DNA of 10,990 nt from positions 1-10,990 of the forward strand of contig JAHIEM010000052.1 in the NCBI GenBank assembly GCA_018901625.1, in the 5' to 3' direction. Both the position numbers and the translations under genes were made by a program. Shown in pieces: positions 1 through 5,700 of the stretch. Under the pieces are notes generated by a model. The model was not told the origin of the DNA. It saw only the letters and a list, made by a program, of their open reading frames with translations, and made no database searches. This stretch comes from Nanobdellota archaeon. GTDB lineage: Archaea; Nanobdellota; Nanobdellia; Pacearchaeales; GW2011-AR1. How positions within the stretch are numbered: the stretch's first letter is position 1; each line of letters starts with the position of its first letter.

Positions 1-28
1 CTGAATTTTAGCTCTAACTGAATGCTTA
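1..28. repeat. 28-bp direct repeat, outer copy
   Basis: These 28 bases are identical to positions 118-145, which encode the last nine residues of aIF2-beta (KHSVRAKIQ). The repeat period is 117 bp. This copy lies outside any gene and starts exactly at the window edge, so the repeat could continue to the left. No other unit is visible, so it may be a single duplication, the end of a tandem array of about 117-bp units, or an assembly artefact at a contig end. Confidence 0.9.
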
Positions 29-115
29 ATGAACCTTTAGGAGGTTCCCAACTGTCGTGCTTCATACCTTAGCACAACTTAACACCCTTAAGGTGTAGCG
101 CATTCAGATTAGGCT
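10..115. other. Multi-branched foldable segment after aIF2-beta, possible structured RNA
   Basis: Positions 10-25 pair with 100-115 to give 15 base pairs with only two single-base bulges (13 and 108). That helix encloses three perfect small hairpins: 31-36/42-47 (6 bp, 5-nt loop), 57-61/71-75 (5 bp, 9-nt loop) and 82-86/92-96 (5 bp, 5-nt loop). The result is a cloverleaf-like four-way junction. Transcription of aIF2-beta would run into it on the minus strand, so it could act as a 3' UTR element; a separate small RNA on either strand is also possible. It is not a tRNA (arm sizes and the T-loop do not fit), and I could not match it to 5S rRNA, SRP RNA or RNase P RNA. Its function is unknown. 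Confidence 0.4.
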
Positions 116-528
116 CACTGAATTTTAGCTCTAACTGAATGCTTAGCTCCACAAGCTAGACAGTGAACAAACATGAACTCGCCTTGTTTTGTGAGTTCTG
201 TGTCTGGTTTTTTGCACTCTTTGCATATTACAAACTCTTTTAGGTAGGCTTGAATCTTTTCATTAATCTTTGAAGAGGGAACTCTTTTTATTAAAACTAA
301 TCTCTCATTCTCTATTGTTCCTGGGCTGGCTAACTCGCGTTGCAGAAATTTGAGCAGGTGAGTGCAGTCTCTTCTTAGATAATCACAGATTTGCTTAAAA
401 TTGGTTATTATTGTTTTGTTTCCTTCAATCATTCCCTGAACTGGGGGAACTTCAAATCTGTCTCCCTTGCTCTCAATTGGCTTTACTTTTTCATAAGCTT
501 GCTCTAGTAATTTTTCATAGTTTTCCAT
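115..528 (-). CDS. Translation initiation factor aIF2, beta subunit
   Basis: This is the beta subunit of archaeal aIF2, the GTP-dependent complex with alpha and gamma that delivers initiator Met-tRNA to the small ribosomal subunit. The protein has 137 residues, the normal archaeal length of about 135-145. An N-terminal helix with acidic and lysine residues (1-20) is followed by the alpha/beta core typical of the aIF2-beta/eIF5 family, including PPVQGMIEGNKTIITNF at about 28-44. A C-terminal zinc ribbon has Cys102, Cys105, Cys123 and Cys126. The start at 528 is supported by a TATA box whose near edge is 21 nt upstream, implying a leaderless mRNA. The gene is divergent from the methyltransferase and shares its TATA element. 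Oddly, its last nine codons are duplicated outside the gene at 1-28. Confidence 0.95.
   Translation of the reverse strand: MENYEKLLEQAYEKVKPIESKGDRFEVPPVQGMIEGNKTIITNFKQICDYLRRDCTHLLKFLQRELASPGTIENERLVLIKRVPSSKINEKIQAYLKEFVICKECKKPDTELTKQGEFMFVHCLACGAKHSVRAKIQ
118..145. repeat. 28-bp direct repeat, copy inside the aIF2-beta coding end
   Basis: This is the coding copy of the repeat at 1-28. On the mRNA strand it specifies the last nine codons before the stop. Its part 127-142 can pair with 100-115 in the same 15-bp helix that copy 1 can form, here with an 11-nt loop that contains part of the stop region. The two pairings are mutually exclusive. Because one copy is constrained by coding and the other is not, perfect identity implies a recent duplication, selection on the structure, or an assembly effect. 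Confidence 0.9.
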
Positions 529-548
529 GAAAATGTAGGATAAACTAA

Positions 549-558
549 GTTTATAAAC
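549..558. promoter_or_regulatory. Palindromic TATA box serving two divergent leaderless genes
   Basis: The decamer gtttataaac is a perfect palindrome, so it reads as a TATA box on both strands. The TATA 8-mer 550-557 lies exactly 21 nt from the aIF2-beta ATG (528, minus) and exactly 21 nt from the methyltransferase ATG at 579 (plus). Archaeal transcription usually starts about 25 bp from the TATA centre, so both mRNAs would begin at or next to their start codons. One TBP-binding site could then serve both genes, with flanking BRE sequence deciding direction. Confidence 0.75.
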
Positions 559-578
559 ATAATTACTCTGTGCTTTTT

Positions 579-1178
579 ATGGGCTACAAAGAAGAAACAA
601 TGGAAGTTTATGACAGATTTTCAGATGTTTTTGATAAAAAATTTCAAGAATATGCGGATTTTATTAAAGAAAAGTTGGAGAGAGCCAGTAAGAAATTTCC
701 TTCAAAAGCGAAAATTATTGACATTGGGAGCGGAACTGGCAATCATGCATTATTTTTTAAGCAAAAAGGTTTTGATGTTTTGTGCCTGGATTTTTCTGAT
801 AAAGTATTAAACCATTGCAAAGAAAAAGGATTAAACACAATAAAAATGGATTTTGAGGAGTTAAATCTGCCTGAAAAGAGTTTTGATGTTGTATGGGCGT
901 ACACCTCTCTTTTGCATATCCCCAAGAAAAATATAGAGAAGGTTATTGGAAAAATTAAAGAGATATTGAAAGATAAAGGATTATTCGTTGTTTCTTTTAA
1001 AGAAGGAGAAGGAGAGGGTTTTGTTGATTTTAAAGAAGGCGGCAGGAGATGGTTTTCTTTGTATACAAATGAAGAGGCAAGAGAATTATTAGAAAGGCAT
1101 TTTGATATTATTGATAGCTGGAGTGTCTGCATTAATGATAAGACTTTTTTGGATTATGTGTGCACAAATTCATTTTAA
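579..1178 (+). CDS. Class I SAM-dependent methyltransferase
   Basis: This is a 199-residue Rossmann-fold methyltransferase of the Methyltransf_11/25 type. It probably transfers a methyl group from S-adenosylmethionine to a substrate I cannot identify. Motif I is IIDIGSGTGNH at 46-56, giving the SAM-binding glycine loop. The acidic residue ending strand 2 is Asp71 in CLDFSD. The motif II/post-II region is SFDVVWAYTSLLHI (101-114), and the strand 5 region is GLFVVSFKEG (134-143). The N-terminal YDRFSDVFD segment is common in this family. Three starts are possible (GTG 570, ATG 579, ATG 600); 579 is chosen because it lies 21 nt after the TATA 8-mer. The C-terminus (WFSLYTNEEARELLERHFD) resembles small-molecule methyltransferases, but this is weak evidence. 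It is cytoplasmic and not obviously linked to its neighbours. Confidence 0.88.
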   Translation: MGYKEETMEVYDRFSDVFDKKFQEYADFIKEKLERASKKFPSKAKIIDIGSGTGNHALFFKQKGFDVLCLDFSDKVLNHCKEKGLNTIKMDFEELNLPEKSFDVVWAYTSLLHIPKKNIEKVIGKIKEILKDKGLFVVSFKEGEGEGFVDFKEGGRRWFSLYTNEEARELLERHFDIIDSWSVCINDKTFLDYVCTNSF

Positions 1179-1191
1179 GGCTTTAGAATGA

Positions 1192-1199
1192 TTTTTATA
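1192..1199 (+). promoter_or_regulatory. TATA box of the small Cys-rich gene
   Basis: The octamer tttttata ends 21 nt before the ATG at 1221, the same distance as in the aIF2-beta, methyltransferase and RPA promoters. It lies in the 42-bp gap after the methyltransferase stop, so the small gene probably has its own leaderless transcript. The T-run may also help terminate the upstream transcript. Confidence 0.6.
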
Positions 1200-1220
1200 G
1201 TTCTTATTATTTACTAATTT

Positions 1221-1427
1221 ATGAGTATTTTAAGCTTTCAGGAAGCTACGGATAAGATTAGGTCAGAAGAGGCTGAGAAAGCAAGAAGAGAAACTGATAA
1301 ACTTATCCCAAAAGGGTTAGAAGAGCTGTCTGGGTGCTGTAATAAGCATTTAAATTACACTGCTGGAAAAGAGTATCCTTCTTGCTCTTGTTGTGGAAGT
1401 GAAGTTATTGTGGATTACTCGTCTTAG
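1221..1427 (+). CDS. Small Cys-rich protein, possible zinc binder, hypothetical
   Basis: This 68-residue protein is not one I recognise. The first 35 residues are charged and probably helical, with several Glu/Lys/Arg-rich turns. The second half has Cys39, Cys40, His43, Cys55, Cys57 and Cys58 in a CC-x2-H ... C-x-CC arrangement, which could form a small zinc knuckle or ribbon-like site, although the spacing is not a standard one. There is no signal peptide or membrane segment, so it is likely cytoplasmic. A TATA box 21 nt upstream supports that it is a real gene. Its TAG stop at 1425-1427 overlaps the TAA stop of the convergent RPA-like gene (1424-1426 on the other strand), a very tight tail-to-tail arrangement. 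Confidence 0.7.
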   Translation: MSILSFQEATDKIRSEEAEKARRETDKLIPKGLEELSGCCNKHLNYTAGKEYPSCSCCGSEVIVDYSS

Positions 1428-2080
1428 CCGAGATATCTGATTTTTCCTGGCCTTGGCTCGTAAGCCAGTCCTTCTTCGAGCATTTTCTGAATTTCCTGGC
1501 TGATTATGTCTGGGGAGACTTCTGTGAGTGTGTGATATAATTGATCAGTTTCTAGTCCTCCTGATTCTTCTGCTTTCTTTATCATTTCAATAATCTGGTC
1601 CTTGATTGCAAGAACTTCTTCTTTGTTTACCTCTTTTTTTGGCCTTTCTCTGTCAAGTTCGAGTTTTCTTACTAAGAGGTATCTTGGGTCAGTTTCTTTT
1701 ATTATTTCTGGAGAGATATACAACTCGTTGTTATAGAATCTTATTGTTCCTATTACTATGACTGTATTTCCCTGGACAATACTCTGGAATCTTGCAGTAT
1801 CTTCACCAAATGTTTTTAATCGTATCTGGCCTGATGCATCATCAATTGTGAGACTGAGATATTTTTTTCTTCCTTCTTCTGTTGCCTCGCTCATGTATTT
1901 GTCTATTATATTTGCAACTATGTTCACTCTGACTATGTTTTTGTCTCCGAGTTCGAGAAACTTGAATCTCTGAATTGGCTGTCCTTCTGGAGATTTTTGC
2001 TCATCAATTATGGGTTTGCCTTTTAGAATATCCCCTATTCTCAGCTTGTGTGCTGTCTGCCTCTTTATTGTTTCTGCCAT
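1424..2080 (-). CDS. RPA32-like single-stranded DNA binding protein (OB fold plus winged helix)
   Basis: This 218-residue protein fits the archaeal RPA small/middle subunit family: an OB-fold that binds single-stranded DNA in replication and repair, followed by a winged helix for protein contacts. The OB-fold spans about 48-127, with strands such as YLSLTIDDASGQIRLKTFG (74-92) and NTVIVIGTIRFYNNELYI (105-122). A Lys/Glu-rich linker (about 140-152) leads to a winged helix (153-217) ending in LAYEPRPGKIRYLG, a typical wing end in this group. The ATG at 2080 is preferred over an upstream ATG at 2128, which would overlap the HD gene, because a TATA 8-mer lies exactly 21 nt upstream of 2080. It follows HD with a 22-bp gap but has its own promoter. 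The larger RPA partner subunit is not in this window. Confidence 0.82.
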   Translation of the reverse strand: MAETIKRQTAHKLRIGDILKGKPIIDEQKSPEGQPIQRFKFLELGDKNIVRVNIVANIIDKYMSEATEEGRKKYLSLTIDDASGQIRLKTFGEDTARFQSIVQGNTVIVIGTIRFYNNELYISPEIIKETDPRYLLVRKLELDRERPKKEVNKEEVLAIKDQIIEMIKKAEESGGLETDQLYHTLTEVSPDIISQEIQKMLEEGLAYEPRPGKIRYLG

Positions 2081-2101
2081 GCTTGTTGTTTGTTTTATTG
2101 T

Positions 2102-2116
2102 TTTATAAACATAATT
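2102..2116 (-). promoter_or_regulatory. BRE/TATA promoter of the RPA-like gene, inside the HD gene end
   Basis: On the minus strand this reads aattatgtttataaa, a BRE-like stretch followed by a TATA box. The same 15 bases occur at 550-564 in front of aIF2-beta, in the same orientation and at the same distance from the start codon. Most of it lies within the last codons of the HD gene (stop at 2103-2105), so the coding end and promoter overlap. It gives RPA a leaderless transcript independent of the MCM-HD operon. Confidence 0.7.
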
Positions 2117-2753
2117 GTGATGAATCAATCTCTTGTTTAAGCTGGGTAAAGAAAGATGCCATAAATTGGTGCCTTTGTTCGGCTATTTTCCTTGCTGTTT
2201 CTGTAAAAAGTGAATCTTTAACTTTGCTTAATTTATATAAAAATTCTGTGAGGGGTGAGTGTTCTTTTTCATAGCCGTCTCCCAAGTAATTTTTGTCTGA
2301 ATAAAGTTTAATAGATTTGTTGCCAGCCCAAGCATATGCCCTTGCAACCCCTATAGCTCCAATTGAATCTAGCTTATCTGCATCAAAAAGTATTCTTGCT
2401 TCTTTAGTTTCTGGTTTTATTTCTTTTCTGAATCTATGGGAAGAGATGCAGTGTATCACTTTATTTATTGATTCTTCATCGATATTATGTTTTTTGAGTA
2501 TCCCTAATGCAAGCTCTGCGCTGATTATTGCGTGGTCTAGTTCTATTGGATTTTCCATTTCTTTTTTTCTTCCTATATCATGAAGCAATGCAGCAAGTTT
2601 TAATATAAACATTTCTGCTTTTTCTTTTTCTCCAATAATATTACATAAGTCATAAACTCTTTCTACATGGCTCCAATCATGGGAGGGGCATGCTTCTTCA
2701 AAGTACTTTTTTGCTTCTTCTCTTATCTGCTGAACTGTTTCTTCTGTCTCCAT
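2103..2753 (-). CDS. HD-domain phosphohydrolase, YedJ-like
   Basis: This 216-residue metal-dependent HD-superfamily hydrolase probably cleaves a phosphate ester or nucleotide; the substrate cannot be read from the sequence. The metal ligands are visible: His29 in HDWSHVERV, His58-Asp59 in LAALLHDIGR, and an Asp in LFDADKLDSIGAIGVARAY (Asp124/126, region 122-140). The last motif is characteristic of the COG1418/YedJ-type subgroup as I recall it. His74 in ELDHAIISAE and His101/His106 are further candidate ligands. An upstream ATG at 2798 would overlap MCM by 44 bases. The ATG at 2753 is preferred because it sits 1 nt after the MCM stop and has an agagg Shine-Dalgarno with a 7-nt spacer. It is therefore co-transcribed and translated with MCM, which hints at a role in nucleotide or replication housekeeping. 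Confidence 0.88.
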   Translation of the reverse strand: METEETVQQIREEAKKYFEEACPSHDWSHVERVYDLCNIIGEKEKAEMFILKLAALLHDIGRKKEMENPIELDHAIISAELALGILKKHNIDEESINKVIHCISSHRFRKEIKPETKEARILFDADKLDSIGAIGVARAYAWAGNKSIKLYSDKNYLGDGYEKEHSPLTEFLYKLSKVKDSLFTETARKIAEQRHQFMASFFTQLKQEIDSSQLCL

Positions 2754-2754
2754 A

Positions 2755-5700
2755 TTACATCCTCTGGACAAAACCTTTTCTAGGGTGGAAAATATCACCT
2801 GAAATTGTCAGTTTGTCTAAAGAGTCTTCTAAATCTTTTCCATCTATTTTTCCTTCTAATTCTTTTCTTAATTCTTCTATTGGAATCAGCTTTCCTAGTC
2901 TTGATTCCAGCTTGTTTAGAGTGTCTTTTACTAACATTATTTTTCCTCTCTGGCTTGTTGAGACACCTGTGGCTATCCTGTCTATATCAAATGTTTTTGT
3001 TTCATAGTCATAACCTACCTGCATTAGGTAGTATTTCATAAGGTTTATCCCGCGCTTTGCATCATCTCTTGAGACTTGCTGAGACAATCTTGATTTTGCT
3101 GATGCTTCAGACATTCTAATTAGTGCATCTAGCTGTCTTGCTGAGATTGGCAAAGGCCTAGTTTGTATTTCTCCTGAAACCTGGGCGTTTCTTAAATCTA
3201 CATAGAACTTTTTTATTTCTTCAATTGCAGGTTCAGTTAGTTTTGGATGAATTTTTTGTTTTGCATAGGCAATATACTTCCTGAATAAATTTCTGTCAAT
3301 TATCGGAGCAACTCTTTGTTCTGTGTTTTCCATTAAAACATGAGATGCAATTGCTTCATCTCTTGCCCTGTCGGGGATGTCTTTCATTATGAAGACTACA
3401 TCAAACCTGTTAATAAGAGTTGGGGGAATGTCAATCTGGCTTGCTACTGTCTGGTACGGGTCAAACCTCCCAAACTTAGGGTTTCCTGCTGCGAGAACGG
3501 TTGTTTCTGCTCTTAAACTTGCTTGAATATTTGCCTTGCTTATTGTTACAGATTGCTGCTCGAGTGCTTCGTGCATTGCGCTCCTGTCATTTGGGTCCAT
3601 TTTTTCCAACTCATCTATGCAGATTAGGCCGTGATTTGAGAGAACCATTGCTCCTGCTTCCAAGCTCCAGCCTTTGAGGTATTCATCTCTTACAACTGTG
3701 GCAGTGTTATGAACCAGTATTCCATCTACAATAAAGTTATGAGAGTTTTCAACAGTTAAATCATAAACAAATTCATATTCTGCTTTTTTCTTTCTAACTT
3801 CTTTTACTCTCTCCCAAAAGATGTCATTGTAAGCAAGTTTGGCAAGTTCTGGCTCATCTATTCTCTCTTTCTCTAAAATTCTCTGAAGCCCTTTTCTTGA
3901 TAAGTTCTTATGCCACCCTGATTCTCTGAGGGAGATTCCCCTTTTTTGCAAGATTTCCTTTAATATGGCTCCGATTCCCGGAACAATATCAGTGTTTGTG
4001 CCTTGTTTCTCTTTTCCTGCAAGAACGCATAATTTTTCTTTTTTAAGAGGGTGTTTTAAGAATATATTTTCCTTAAACTTTTTGAAGTTTTCAAGCCCCC
4101 TTATTTCCAAAACCCATTTGTCATATCTTCCCTTAATCTTGCCTTCGGAAGGTTTCCTCTTCCTTAATATGCTTCTTATTTCATATCTTAATAGTGCCAG
4201 TTGAAGCTGTCTTGCTAATTTCTCAGAGCAGGTTGTGAAGTCTATGCAGTTAGAGCCCCTTGTCTTTCTTATGCAGACAGAACCATCACAATCATAGAGT
4301 CCTGCGATATACTCTCCAAGCATCTCATTTGACATATGCAAGAGCTGTTCTGAAAGCATTATTTTATTTGATTTTGGAGACTCGCAAATACCCAGCTTAA
4401 ATAAAATTTCTGCAAGAATCTTTGAATTTGTCCGTGTTGTTTCTGGTCTTTTTTCATTTCCTTTTTGAATATCATACTTAAGGCTGAACTCTTTCTCGAG
4501 TGTTTTTCTGAATGTCTCATGAATTTTTTCATTTGAATTAGAAAGCCTTATGCTGAATGTATTATTATTCTTGCCTGCCTTTCGTATGTCTCCATCTCCT
4601 GCAATCATGCCGGCCAGGTAAAAAACTTCTTTTGTAAGCACTTTTGGGATAGCATGGTTTTTACCATTATAGAGACTTACTTCACTGACAAAATCCCTAT
4701 AATTCTCTCCTGTTTCAAAGCATATTTTTTTAAGTTCATTTAATTTAATATTTCCTCTTGCCTTTTCATTAACCCAGTTGTAATACAGATTATCCTCGCT
4801 AATATTAAGCTTTTTAGCTGCTTCTCTTAAACTCCTGTATTTTTTAGCAAGTCTGCCAGATATTCTTTTTACGTGCAGCTTTATATTGTGGATAACTGGA
4901 TTTGAATCTATTAAATCAAGAGAGTGCAAATTGTCAACATTCCCCCCAATTAACTTTCTCGGTGTTGCAAGGTATTCCCCCTCTTTGATTTCACTGCTTT
5001 TTTTCCAGTAAGTTTTTCCATTACTGATGCAGAATAACTGCGTATTGCCTGTTAATTCAATTTTTTTTCCGCTTGATAAAGCAACTTCAAAAACTTCTTC
5101 AGGCGCTTTTAATTTCCAGATAAAATCTGGCTTTTTAGATTGAATTTTCAAATCATCAGACATGCTTTGAATCATTAAGCCCTTAACATTGTCCTGTTTC
5201 CATATTCCTGGCTGGTACTCTTCTTTTATATTCATTCTTTTTTCGATGATATCCTGAATTCTTTCCATTCCTCCGGGGTTTGTCATTATAAGACTATGCG
5301 GGCTGACACAGAGGCCTGCTCCACTCGTGCTCTTGCCGACTACATACCTTCCTTTGGGGGCAATTGTTGAGACAAACTTCAATATCTGTGAGTTATGCAC
5401 TCCTATTCCGTTTGCTATGAATGTGTTTGTTTCTGGGATGCATAAGTCGTATACAAAATCTTCTTTTAAACAGGGCTCTATTTTTTTCACCTTTGACCAT
5501 ATAATCTTAGAATTAACTATCTTGCTTAGAATCTTGAATTCTTCCAGGTCTGGATTTTTTAGTTCAAACTCTTTTAATGTATTTTTTAATCTTATTCTTC
5601 CTATTTCGTTTCTGCTTCTCACAGTTCTCATCTCTGCTGCGAGCACTCGGTTTCCATTAATTCGCTTGTTGTATCCTAATTTCCTTGTTAATTCGTATAG

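Noticed and set aside
10..115. A tRNA gene or 5S rRNA in the cloverleaf-like segment
   Set aside because: The arms have wrong sizes (9-nt loop in the middle arm, 5-nt loop in the third), there is no T-loop consensus and no CCA-proximal arrangement; conserved 5S loop sequences are not present.
1..145. CRISPR array
   Set aside because: Only two copies of the 28-bp repeat with 89 bp between them; one copy is coding sequence of aIF2-beta and the intervening segment is itself structured.
570..578. GTG at 570 as the methyltransferase start
   Set aside because: It would place the start only 12 nt after the TATA box; ATG 579 has the same 21-nt spacing as the other genes.
743..1132. A 129-residue minus-strand reading frame opposite the methyltransferase
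   Set aside because: Antisense to a well-supported methyltransferase and of low-complexity composition.
2081..2128. N-terminal extension of the RPA-like protein to an ATG at 2128
   Set aside because: It overlaps the HD gene and runs through the TATA box; the added residues do not look like part of the fold.
2754..2798. N-terminal extension of the HD protein to an ATG at 2798
   Set aside because: It overlaps the MCM winged-helix coding region; ATG 2753 has a good Shine-Dalgarno and an ideal position after the MCM stop.
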